The translations under genes were made by a program, and so were the position numbers. Below are positions 6,957-13,752 of a stretch of 17,066 nt of DNA, piece by piece; positions within the stretch are counted from its first letter, which is position 1; every line of letters starts with the position of its first letter. This DNA comes from an uncultured Lachnospiraceae bacterium (lineage in GTDB: Bacteria > Bacillota > Clostridia > Lachnospirales > Lachnospiraceae). The notes beneath the pieces were generated by a model. It ran no database searches. It saw only the letters and a list, made by a program, of their open reading frames with translations, and had not been told where the DNA came from. The DNA lies in NCBI GenBank assembly GCA_902803355.1, contig CADCPP010000134.1, forward strand, positions 1 to 17,066, given 5' to 3'.

Positions 6957-8633
6957 GTGAAAGCAAGCGGCACGGAAAGAGAAAAAAAGCCATATTCGGC
7001 AGCACTGAAGGAATGGATCCTTCCTGTGCTGGCGCTGCTGCCCGGCCTTTTGCTCATCTTATACTATGTGACCGGACCGGCTGCGGGGCATATGACCTCG
7101 GACTGCACGGATTCCCTGCGCTGGGGACAGGCAAGCTATCTGTCCGGCCGTCTGATCTCGGGTGACTTTACCTACGCGGCCCTGCTGCCCTTCGGCGGAA
7201 ATCTGATCTTCTGGCCGCTCATTGCCCTCTTCGGATACGGTCTGAAGGCCCAGATCTGGGGCATGACGATCTTCGTGCTTCTCTTTGCGGGCGCGCTGTA
7301 TTACCTTGGCCGCGGACTGAAGCTTGGAAGGACAGCCTCCACGGGGCTGGTATCGGTAAGCATGCTGCTCCTTTCCTCAAGCGAAAAGCTGAGGGAGATC
7401 ATGTGGGAGCATATCTTCTACTACAATCTGGGGATCCTCTTTTTCTGCGTCAGCTTCGGACTTGCGCTGCGCCTGCGCCATACGGGGCGGGAGACGCTCG
7501 AAACCCCGAAGGGCAAAAGGTGGTGGATCGTGCGTCTGATCTGCCTGGGTCTGTTTTCTCTTGCGGCGGGGAGCGACGGGCTGATGAGCCTTGTGTGCTG
7601 CAGCCTGCCGGTCCTGGCATCTCTTGCGGCAGAACGCTTTCTGGACGGAAAAACAAAGCTTTTTGCCAGGCAGAATTTCAGAAGCTGGGTCACGTTTGCC
7701 GTGATCCTGGCCTCTTCGGCAGCGGGCTTTTTGCTGATCCCCGCGATCACACACGGCGTTAAGGCAGGCTACGCGGACGGTTATTCCCGCTATTCAGCGA
7801 TGAGTAAGTGGACAGAAAACGCGCAGAATTTCCTGCTGAACTGGCTGAAGCTGTTCGGGGTCTCCACCAACCGGGAAAGCTTTATGAGCGGAGAAGCGCT
7901 GCTTGCCGCGCTGCGGATCTTCGGGGCGCTGATTCTGCTGATCCTTCCGTTTATCCTGCTGATCAGGCTGCCGAAGATCAAAAACACCAGGCTGAAAATG
8001 CTGGTCAGCGCACATGCGGCCGTTAGTGCCCTGATCCTTTTTGCGGTGATCTTCGGGAGCCTTGGCAATACGGCCTGGCGGCTTGCGCCCATGCTCGGAA
8101 CGGCCATTCTGACCACGTATACGGCAGCCGTCTGCGCGCTGAAAAGTGGGACGGTCACAAGGCGCGTGTGTGTGACGGGACTGCTGGTTCTGGGGCTGCT
8201 CTGCGCCCTGCCTGCGAATGAGATCCGGAAGCTTCCTGCTGACTACAACCGGGACAGCGCCCGCTTTACGGCGGCAGCCGAGCTGAAGGCACGCGGCCTG
8301 AAATACGGCTACGCGACCTTCTGGTGGTGCGAACTCATCACCGTGTTTTCGGACAATGAGGTGCAGGCCTCCAACATGATCATTACCAAGGAAAATGTGC
8401 CCGGGGTCACGACGTATCAAGATTATAAGAATAATTACAAAGACAAGGATACCGACTGCTACTTCCTTCTGCTGAGCGCGACGGAAAACGAGACGATGGC
8501 AAAGTGGCTTGAGCAGCAGCGGGAAGAGGAGAAGATCACGGACTGCATCGTGATCGATACCAAGGAATATGCCGGGCCGGGCGGCAGCGGAAAGAAGCTG
8601 TATGTGTACCTGTTCCGCGAAAATATTTTCTGA
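6957..8633 (+). CDS. Polytopic membrane protein, GT-C glycosyltransferase-like
   Basis: This 558-residue protein has about nine to eleven hydrophobic segments between residues 20 and 425 and a soluble C-terminal domain (about 430-558). The first outside loop (about 45-80) holds acidic residues in SDCTDSLRW, and the tail domain is polar and aromatic (YGYATFWWCELITVF, then YFLLLSATENETM). That layout is shared with GT-C fold glycosyltransferases, which move sugars from lipid carriers outside the membrane. I cannot match it to a named family, so the activity is inference. GTG 6957 is the only usable start in the open frame, with a weak AGAGG site 10 nt ahead. The gene is single, between its own promoter and the glycine-riboswitch promoter, and no clear intrinsic terminator follows it. 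Confidence 0.7.
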   Translation: MKASGTEREKKPYSAALKEWILPVLALLPGLLLILYYVTGPAAGHMTSDCTDSLRWGQASYLSGRLISGDFTYAALLPFGGNLIFWPLIALFGYGLKAQIWGMTIFVLLFAGALYYLGRGLKLGRTASTGLVSVSMLLLSSSEKLREIMWEHIFYYNLGILFFCVSFGLALRLRHTGRETLETPKGKRWWIVRLICLGLFSLAAGSDGLMSLVCCSLPVLASLAAERFLDGKTKLFARQNFRSWVTFAVILASSAAGFLLIPAITHGVKAGYADGYSRYSAMSKWTENAQNFLLNWLKLFGVSTNRESFMSGEALLAALRIFGALILLILPFILLIRLPKIKNTRLKMLVSAHAAVSALILFAVIFGSLGNTAWRLAPMLGTAILTTYTAAVCALKSGTVTRRVCVTGLLVLGLLCALPANEIRKLPADYNRDSARFTAAAELKARGLKYGYATFWWCELITVFSDNEVQASNMIITKENVPGVTTYQDYKNNYKDKDTDCYFLLLSATENETMAKWLEQQREEEKITDCIVIDTKEYAGPGGSGKKLYVYLFRENIF

Positions 8634-8642
8634 AAAAAGGGC

Positions 8643-8671
8643 TTGCGCAGTCTGATAGAGCGCGCTATAAT
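8643..8671 (+). promoter_or_regulatory. Promoter of the glycine riboswitch-symporter unit
   Basis: -35 TTGCGC (8643-8648), 17-bp spacer, -10 TATAAT (8666-8671). Transcription should start near 8678. It begins only 9 bp after the stop of the preceding gene. The untranslated leader to ATG 9042 is about 360 nt. Confidence 0.8.
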
Positions 8672-8701
8672 GAGCCAAAATTCAATACAGACCGTATGAA
8701 A

Positions 8702-8824
8702 CTGCCGGAATGAAAAGACCGGCAGCGGACGGATTTCTGGAGAACTCCTTAAGTGGAGTGCCGAAGGTGCAAGTCGGAAGACGAATCTCTCAGGCAAAAG
8801 GACAGAAAGACGGTCGAAAGACCG
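8702..8824 (+). promoter_or_regulatory. Glycine riboswitch (gcvT class), single aptamer with flanking hairpins
   Basis: The aptamer core runs about 8734-8808. Outer helix TTTCTG pairs with CAGAAA, and GGAGA pairs with TCTC. ACTCC-TTAA-GTGGAGT forms a stem, followed by the conserved GCCGAAGGTGCAAG and the class hallmark CTCTCAGGCAAAAGGACAG (8788-8806). Directly 3' is a CGGTC-GAAA-GACCG hairpin (8811-8824), resembling the ghost aptamer hairpin of singlet type-1 glycine riboswitches. A 7-bp hairpin (CTGCCGG/CCGGCAG, 8702-8725) precedes the aptamer. There is no second core, so this is not a tandem switch. It binds glycine and should decide whether the terminator at 8851-8881 forms. Whether glycine turns the symporter on or off is not decided by the sequence I can see. 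Confidence 0.93.
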
Positions 8825-8850
8825 ATCAGATGGATATTTGTTTGAAAAGA

Positions 8851-8881
8851 CGGAAGCGCCGAAAGGCAGCTTTCGTTTTTT
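8851..8881 (+). terminator. Riboswitch-controlled intrinsic terminator
   Basis: Arms CGGAAGCGCC (8851-8860) and GGCAGCTTTCG (8865-8875) pair around a GAAA loop with one bulged A, followed by TTTTTT. It lies about 27 nt after the riboswitch 3' hairpin and about 160 nt before the symporter start, so it acts as the expression platform. Confidence 0.85.
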
Positions 8882-8899
8882 GCATTAAGGAGTTTTTAA

Positions 8900-8922
8900 G
8901 ACAGGGGGACGGTTCTTTTGTC
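8900..8922 (+). repeat. RAYT/REP-like dispersed repeat unit (partial)
   Basis: The string GGGGGACGGTTCTTTTGTC, preceded by GACA, matches from memory the short imperfect palindromes scattered in clostridial genomes near Y1-type REP-associated tyrosine transposases. Only one clear unit is seen. A degenerate second arm may lie near 8980-8995 (CTTTGTCTGCCCTG). No transposase gene is in the window. Confidence 0.5.
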
Positions 8923-8937
8923 TTGCGGCCTCGCAGT

Positions 8938-8989
8938 CAGACGAAAGCTTTCTCGGAGGCGGGAAAAGCCTCCTCAAACGCTTTGTCTG
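8938..8989 (+). repeat. Long two-part hairpin in the symporter leader
   Basis: An outer helix CAGAC-G-AAAGC pairs with GCTTT-GTCTG (8938-8948 with 8980-8989, one bulge). An inner helix GGAGGC pairs with GCCTCC (8955-8960 with 8968-8973) around GGGAAAA. It has no U-tract, so it is not a terminator. It may belong to the REP-like element just upstream, or be a second RNA structure controlling or protecting the symporter mRNA. Confidence 0.6.
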
Positions 8990-9041
8990 CCCTGCTCAGC
9001 AGATGAAATGTCCGGTTTTCAAACGGTCGGAAGGGAATTCT

Positions 9042-10511
9042 ATGAAGATATTGGAATTTATCGCGGGCGATCTCAACGATTTCATCTGGGGCTGGTTTGG
9101 TATTGCGATCCTGCTCGGCACAGGTGTTTTGATGACGGTGCTGACCAAATTCTTCCAGATCACGCATTTCGGACACTGGATGAGCAGGACGATCGGAAGC
9201 ATTTTTGACAAAAAGGTCAGCTCCCACACGAAGGAGAAAGGGACGATCTCTCAGTTTCAGGCGCTCTGTACCGCTCTTGCGGCCACAGTCGGCACCGGAA
9301 ATATCGCAGGTGTGGCGGGCGCGATCGCCGTGGGCGGACCCGGCGCGGTCTTCTGGATGTGGCTTTCCGCCTTTTTCGGCATGATGACGAACTATTCCGA
9401 AAATGTGCTGGGCATCTACTTCCGCCGCCGCGACAAAAACGGCGACTGGGCGGGCGGCGCCATGTATTACCTGGCTGACGGCCTCGGCGCGAAGAAGGGC
9501 ATGAAGACGGTAGGCCGCGTGCTTGCGATCCTGTTTTCCTGCTTTGCCGTTCTGGCCTCCTTCGGCATCGGGAACCTTGCACAGGCCAATACCATCGCCG
9601 GCAACATGCAGGCAGCCTTTTCCATCCCTCGCTGGGCGACAGGCGCCCTGCTGCTCATCCTCGCGGCGCTCGTGATCATCGGCGGCATCAAGCGCATTGC
9701 GAGCGTCACGGAAAAGCTGGTCCCGTTCATGTCCATCATTTATATCCTCGGTTCGCTGGTCATTCTGTTCACGCATCTTGATCTGCTTGGGCAGATCTTC
9801 GGCGCGATCTTCAAATTCGCGTTCACGGGGCGCGCGGTCGCCGGCGGCGCGGTCGGCGCAGCCATCAAGATGGGCTTCAAGCGCGGCATCTTCTCGAATG
9901 AAGCCGGCCTTGGCTCCTCCGTTATGGTCCACTCGGCCTCCAATGTCAGGGAACCCGTTCACCAGGGGCTCTGGGGCATTTTTGAGGTCTTCTTCGATAC
10001 CATCATCATCTGCACCATGACTGCCATCGTCGTCCTGGCTTCGGGCGTGATCGATCTTTCGACCGGCGGCGTGGTCACGGCGTATGCGGAGATGGACAAA
10101 AACACCCTGGTCGCGCAGGCGTTCACGAACAATTTCGGCTCGTTCGGCGGCATGTTCGTGGCTATCGCCGTGCTGCTTTTTGCCTTCTCGACCATTCTCG
10201 GCTGGAGCCTGTACGGCACCCGCAGCTGGATCTACCTCTTCGGCGAGAAGACCGCGATCGCGTACAAGATCGTGTTTGTGGCGATCATCTTCGTAAGCAG
10301 TGTGCTGACCAATGTGGACCTTCCCTGGAACCTCTCCGACACCTTCAACGGCCTGATGATGGTGCCCAACCTGATCGGAGTTGTCGCCCTGGCTCCGCTG
10401 GTGGTGAAGATCACGAAGAATTACGCTGACAGGACCTTCGGCAAACAGGCGGTCACGCCGATGTATTCCATCTTCCCGGATCTGCAGAAAGCAGCTGAAG
10501 AAGAGGAGTAG
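9042..10511 (+). CDS. Sodium:alanine/glycine symporter (AGCS family)
   Basis: This 489-residue membrane carrier takes up glycine or alanine with sodium across the cytoplasmic membrane. The family signature is plain: ATVGTGNIAGVAGAIAVGGP with FWMWLSAFFGMMTNYSENVLG (about residues 80-125). Further family stretches include WAGGAMYYLADGLG, KRGIFSNEAGLGSSVMVHS and FAFSTILGWSLYGTRSWIYLFG. About ten to eleven hydrophobic segments are visible, and the length fits the family. I chose ATG 9042, which has GGAAGGG seven nt upstream; an upstream in-frame ATG at 9003 adds 13 polar residues. The glycine riboswitch in the leader supports glycine as a substrate. The gene is transcribed alone; no convincing terminator hairpin follows in 10512-10586. 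The conserved core glycine and asparagine residues are intact, so it should be functional. Confidence 0.95.
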   Translation: MKILEFIAGDLNDFIWGWFGIAILLGTGVLMTVLTKFFQITHFGHWMSRTIGSIFDKKVSSHTKEKGTISQFQALCTALAATVGTGNIAGVAGAIAVGGPGAVFWMWLSAFFGMMTNYSENVLGIYFRRRDKNGDWAGGAMYYLADGLGAKKGMKTVGRVLAILFSCFAVLASFGIGNLAQANTIAGNMQAAFSIPRWATGALLLILAALVIIGGIKRIASVTEKLVPFMSIIYILGSLVILFTHLDLLGQIFGAIFKFAFTGRAVAGGAVGAAIKMGFKRGIFSNEAGLGSSVMVHSASNVREPVHQGLWGIFEVFFDTIIICTMTAIVVLASGVIDLSTGGVVTAYAEMDKNTLVAQAFTNNFGSFGGMFVAIAVLLFAFSTILGWSLYGTRSWIYLFGEKTAIAYKIVFVAIIFVSSVLTNVDLPWNLSDTFNGLMMVPNLIGVVALAPLVVKITKNYADRTFGKQAVTPMYSIFPDLQKAAEEEE

Positions 10512-10586
10512 GGCGGACGGAACCATTGCTCTCCCGCGTGATGTAAAAAAGCCTGCTATTCTTTCACAAAACTCTCCAATCATGTC

Positions 10587-10615
10587 TTGACAGCTGCGGC
10601 GGCCGCCGCTATAAT
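10587..10615 (+). promoter_or_regulatory. Perfect-consensus promoter of the symporter-pyr operon
   Basis: -35 TTGACA (10587-10592), 17-bp spacer, -10 TATAAT (10610-10615): both hexamers are perfect. The last 14 bp of the spacer are a complete palindrome, GCGGCGG/CCGCCGC (10596-10609). A promoter this strong suits control by attenuation further down. Confidence 0.92.
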
Positions 10616-10621
10616 CAGGCA

Positions 10622-10714
10622 GAAACTCGACTTTAACACGGTACGGGATACTGTGAAGGCGACGATATAGTGTGATTGTGCTTTAAGCCAGGCCAAGCAC
10701 AGCTTTGCATATTT
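10622..10714 (+). promoter_or_regulatory. Structured leader of unknown class (candidate riboswitch or attenuator)
   Basis: The RNA from about 10622 forms two hairpins ahead of a terminator. The first is CACGGTA/TACTGTG (10637-10655) with a CGGGA loop. The second is TGTGCTT/AAGCACA (10677-10701) with an 11-nt loop containing AAGCCAGGCC. The linker (about 10656-10676, AAGGCGACGATATAG) and the tail GCTTTGCATA are unpaired in this fold. I find no PyrR-binding consensus, no T-box sequence and no core of the riboswitch classes I know. The antiterminator partner is not clear. Because it heads a transporter-pyrKDFE operon, a pyrimidine-linked signal is the natural guess. Confidence 0.5.
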
Positions 10715-10753
10715 CAGCCTCTGCAGCATTCGAATGCTGTGGAGGCTGTTTTT
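10715..10753 (+). terminator. Intrinsic terminator (attenuator) ahead of the symporter-pyr operon
   Basis: CAGCCTC pairs with GAGGCTG (10715-10721 with 10742-10748), and the stem continues inward through two G-T pairs to a TTCGAA-type tip (about 15 bp). T5 follows at 10749-10753. The ribosome site AAGGAGG starts 4 nt later. So the terminator lies between promoter and first gene and must be bypassed for expression. Confidence 0.88.
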
Positions 10754-10768
10754 CGCAAGGAGGAAAAA

Positions 10769-12106
10769 ATGCAGAAACCGGGAGCAAGAAAACTGACAGT
10801 GAAGATGCTGATCGCCATGGTGGCGGCAGTTGTCTGCGGACTGGGCGTGATCGCCCTCCGCGAAGCCCTCATCGGCGCGGGCAATGAGACCGCATGGAAC
10901 ACGATCAACAATCTGCTGTTTGCGGATATCTCCGCGGCAGGAAACGAAAAGGCCATCGGTCTGTTCTACATCATCGGACAGCTGTTCGTGAAGGCGCTGC
11001 AGCTTGTCATCGTCCCGATGGTCTTCACGAGCATCGTGCTGGCCATGCTCCGCATCTCGGATTCGAGAAAGCTCGGGAGGATCTCCACAAAGACCATCGG
11101 CCTCTTCCTGTTTACGACGGTGGCGGCGATCCTGCTTGCGACGGCGGCCGGAGTGATCGCCTTCAATGCGGGCGCCTTTAACAACACGGCTCTTGACATG
11201 GCCGGGAGCACCGGCAAGACCGGCAGCAACCCGCTGCTGATCATCCTGAATGCCGTGCCGAACAATCTGGTCAGCGCCCTTTCGAACAACGGCGGTGTGC
11301 TGGCGATCGTGGTCACCTCAGTAGCCGTGGGGCTTGCGGTCAATGCGCTGAAGGATAAGGTCACGGCGTTCCCGAAGCTCTGCGAGGAGATCAGTGAGAT
11401 CATCAACAAGGTGCTGGGCTTCGTCGTCGATAAGTTCGGCCCGCTCGCAATCTTCTGCCTGATCACAAGGACCTGCGCATCCTACGGGATCTCTCACCTG
11501 AAGCCGGCGGTCGCCTATGTGATCCTGACGGTCGTCCTGCTGCTGCTTGTGCTCTTCTTCGGCTACGCCCTGCTCGTGCGTGTGACGACCGGGCTCTCGC
11601 CGCTTCCCTTTGTCAGAAAGATCAGCAAGGTCGCTCTTTTCGGTTTCTCCACCTCTTCAAGCGCGGCAACGCTTCCGCTCAACCTGAAAACGACGGTCGA
11701 AGAGCTGGGCGTGCAGGAGGAGATCGCCTCCTTCGTGCTGCCGCTCGGCATGACGGTCAACATGGACGGCACCGCGATCATGCAGGTCATCGCTACGGTA
11801 TTCATTGCAGGGAGCGCAGGATATGAACTGAGTCTTTCCACCCTGCTGCTGATCGGCGTGCTCGCCATTATCGCCTCCATCGGTACACCGGCGGCGCCCG
11901 GTGCCGGCGCGGTCATCCTGTTCACCATCTTAAGCGGCGTCGGTTTCGACAGCGAGCTCGCTCTGATGGCTTACAGCCTGATCCTGGCGATCAACCGCCC
12001 GATCGAGATGCTGGTGACGGCGCTCAACGTGGTCGGAGACAGCGCCTGCGCCATGGCAGTCGCAAAGAGCGAGAATGCCCTGGATAAGGAACGCTACAAC
12101 GCATAA
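10769..12106 (+). CDS. DAACS-family cation symporter, probably neutral substrate
   Basis: This 445-residue carrier of the dicarboxylate/amino acid:cation symporter family (GltPh fold) lies in the cytoplasmic membrane. The hairpin-1 serine motif STSSSAATLP is at 294-303, NMDGT at 331-335 and NVVGDS at 420-425. In the last core helix (NRPIEMLVTALNVVGD), aligning to GltPh puts Glu413 at Asp394 and Val416 at Arg397, the arginine that holds acidic side chains. This argues against aspartate or glutamate as substrate. ATG 10769 has AAGGAGG 5 nt upstream. The stop TAA touches the pyrK ATG with no gap, so the two are translationally coupled. Family membership is certain; the substrate is open. A pyrimidine-related compound or a neutral amino acid are both possible. 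Confidence 0.92.
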   Translation: MQKPGARKLTVKMLIAMVAAVVCGLGVIALREALIGAGNETAWNTINNLLFADISAAGNEKAIGLFYIIGQLFVKALQLVIVPMVFTSIVLAMLRISDSRKLGRISTKTIGLFLFTTVAAILLATAAGVIAFNAGAFNNTALDMAGSTGKTGSNPLLIILNAVPNNLVSALSNNGGVLAIVVTSVAVGLAVNALKDKVTAFPKLCEEISEIINKVLGFVVDKFGPLAIFCLITRTCASYGISHLKPAVAYVILTVVLLLLVLFFGYALLVRVTTGLSPLPFVRKISKVALFGFSTSSSAATLPLNLKTTVEELGVQEEIASFVLPLGMTVNMDGTAIMQVIATVFIAGSAGYELSLSTLLLIGVLAIIASIGTPAAPGAGAVILFTILSGVGFDSELALMAYSLILAINRPIEMLVTALNVVGDSACAMAVAKSENALDKERYNA

Positions 12107-12844
12107 ATGATCACGGAACTAAATTGCAGGATACTTGAAAACCGTCCGCTCGGCCCTGACTGCTTTCAGCTGCTGCTGGAAGCGGAGCAGGAGATAGAGA
12201 TCCGCGCGGGACAGTTCGTGAAAGTGGCTGTCCCCGGCTTCTCCCTGCGGCGGCCGATCTCGGTCACGGACGTAGAAGACGGCGTGATCCGGCTGACCTG
12301 CCAGATCGCAGGCAAGGGGACCGCGGCACTTGCGGCAAAGAGAAACGGCAGCCTGTCCGTGCTGGCTCCCCTCGGAAACGGCTTTACGCTTCCGGAAGAA
12401 GGGAGCGAGCTGCTTGCGGTGGGAGGCGGCATCGGCACGGCGCCGCTCATCGGCCTGATCCGCGAGGCGGTAAAACGAAACTGCCGCGTGAGTGCCGTAT
12501 TCGGCTTCCGCACGCCGCAGCAGGCCCTTTTCCGGGAGGAGCTTTCCGCCCTTCCGCTCAGGTCGTTTTATGCCTTTGAAAGCGAAGGAGAAAACGTGAT
12601 TACGCTGCTGCGCCGCGAGGGATACGAGAACATCCCCTTTGCGGCCTGCGGACCGGTTTCCATGATGGAGGCGGTCGATGAGATCATGCAGGCGGACGGC
12701 GAGTTTTCGGCGGAATGCCGCATGGGCTGCGGCTTCGGTGCCTGCATGGGCTGCAGCGTGGAAACGCGGTCCGGCATGAAGCGGATCTGCAAGGACGGAC
12801 CGGTATTCCGGAGAGGAGAACTGCTGTGGAAGACGCTGCGATAA
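12107..12844 (+). CDS. pyrK: Dihydroorotate dehydrogenase electron transfer subunit
   Basis: PyrK (245 aa) passes electrons from FMN in PyrD through a 2Fe-2S centre and FAD to NAD+, in a cytoplasmic PyrDB2-PyrK2 complex. The FAD motif RRPISV is at 48-53, and the nucleotide-binding AVGGGIGTAPLIGL stretch is near residue 107. The iron-sulfur cysteines are C208, C213, C216 and C228 (C-x4-C-x2-C-x11-C); an extra Cys lies at 204. Length and domain order are normal. The start codon directly abuts the symporter stop; there is no separate ribosome site, so coupling is likely. The gene's 3' end overlaps the pyrD start by 19 bp. Confidence 0.95.
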   Translation: MITELNCRILENRPLGPDCFQLLLEAEQEIEIRAGQFVKVAVPGFSLRRPISVTDVEDGVIRLTCQIAGKGTAALAAKRNGSLSVLAPLGNGFTLPEEGSELLAVGGGIGTAPLIGLIREAVKRNCRVSAVFGFRTPQQALFREELSALPLRSFYAFESEGENVITLLRREGYENIPFAACGPVSMMEAVDEIMQADGEFSAECRMGCGFGACMGCSVETRSGMKRICKDGPVFRRGELLWKTLR

Positions 12845-13752
12845 GTCTTTCGGTAACGCTGTCCGGGTTTGAGCTGGACAATCCGCTGATCCCGGCTTCC
12901 GGCACCTTCGGATACGGCTTGGACTATCTGGACTTTTTCGATGTTAACGAAGTCGGAAGCTTTGCCGCCAAGGGCACTACGCTGCACCCCCGAAACGGCA
13001 ACCCGCAGCCGCGGATCGCGGAATGTGCCGGCGGCATGCTGAATGCGGTCGGGTTGCAGAACCCGGGCGTGCATGCGGTGATCAGGGACATCTTTCCGGC
13101 GCTGCGCAACGTTTATCATAAAAAACTGATTGCCAACGTGGGGGGCTTTTCCACAGAGGAATATGCCGAATGCGCCCGCCTCTTCGATGCGGAAGAAATT
13201 GTCGGGATCATCGAGCTGAACATTTCCTGCCCCAACGTGCACGGCGGAGGCATGAGCTTCGGGACGGATCCCCGGACCGCGGCCTCGGTCGTCGAAACCG
13301 TAAAGCGCTGCGTCAAAAAGCCGGTCTATGTCAAATGTACGCCGCAGTGCCCGGACCTTGTTACGATGTGCAGGGCGCTGGAAGAAGCGGGCGCGGACGG
13401 GCTGGTGCTGCTCAATACCTTTCTGGGCATGCGGCTTGACCGCCGGACCGGAAAGCCTATCCTTGCCAATGTGACGGGAGGCGTGAGCGGCGCCGGGATC
13501 TTTCCTCTGGTGCTGCAGCGCATCTACGAGGTCTATCCGAAGGTCTCTGTCCCGATCATCGGCTGCGGCGGCGTAAGCTGCGCCGAGGATGTGATCGAGA
13601 TGATGTCGGCCGGTGCGAGCGCGGTGGAGATCGGAACACAGAATCTTATTGACCCCCTGACGATCGTGAAGATCAGACGAGAGCTGCCGGAAAGGCTGCG
13701 GGAACTTGGGGTGAGCGATATCAGAACCATTACAGGGAGGGCATTTCGATGA
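12826..13752 (+). CDS. pyrD: Dihydroorotate dehydrogenase B, catalytic subunit
   Basis: This class 1B enzyme (308 aa) oxidises dihydroorotate to orotate with FMN, and PyrK carries the electrons on to NAD+. Visible motifs: PLIPASGTFGYG; the catalytic loop NISCPNVHGGG with base Cys135; Lys170 in VYVKCTP; NVTGGVSGAGI; and the FMN phosphate loop PIIGCGGV with GASAVEIGT. I chose GTG 12826, with AGGAG 7 nt ahead inside pyrK, because it gives the usual family length; the open frame itself reaches back to 12715 through pyrK coding sequence. The usual VKLSPNVTDI segment reads VKCTPQCPDLV here, adding two cysteines next to the FMN lysine. The gene overlaps pyrF by 4 bp (ATGA). Confidence 0.95.
   Translation: MEDAAISLSVTLSGFELDNPLIPASGTFGYGLDYLDFFDVNEVGSFAAKGTTLHPRNGNPQPRIAECAGGMLNAVGLQNPGVHAVIRDIFPALRNVYHKKLIANVGGFSTEEYAECARLFDAEEIVGIIELNISCPNVHGGGMSFGTDPRTAASVVETVKRCVKKPVYVKCTPQCPDLVTMCRALEEAGADGLVLLNTFLGMRLDRRTGKPILANVTGGVSGAGIFPLVLQRIYEVYPKVSVPIIGCGGVSCAEDVIEMMSAGASAVEIGTQNLIDPLTIVKIRRELPERLRELGVSDIRTITGRAFR

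Noticed and set aside
8702..8881. Tandem glycine riboswitch
   Set aside because: Only one GCCGAAGG...CTCTCAGGCAAAAGGACAG core is present; the flanking hairpins are too short to be aptamers.
8937..10583. 548-codon open frame on the minus strand opposite the AGCS symporter
   Set aside because: Translation is Arg/His/Asp/Gly-rich low-complexity sequence without family features, typical of the antisense of a GC-rich gene. The plus-strand symporter is unmistakable.
10672..10686. Mini-ORF GTG ATT GTG CTT TAA in the pyr leader (Met-Ile-Val-Leu) as a leader peptide
   Set aside because: Four codons with only a distant AAGG site; inside the second hairpin and most likely chance.
10622..10753. PyrR-type attenuator in the pyr operon leader
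   Set aside because: The conserved TCCAGAGAGG-like binding loop is absent; the nearest string (AAGCCAGGCC) does not fit.
10676..10768. In-frame 31-codon N-terminal extension of the symporter
   Set aside because: It starts at a TTG and runs through the terminator hairpin; ATG 10769 has an excellent AAGGAGG and gives normal family length.
12715..12825. Earlier start for PyrD at ATG 12715
   Set aside because: The first 37 codons lie in the pyrK cysteine region read in another frame and give Arg/Gln-rich nonsense; GTG 12826 has its own ribosome site.
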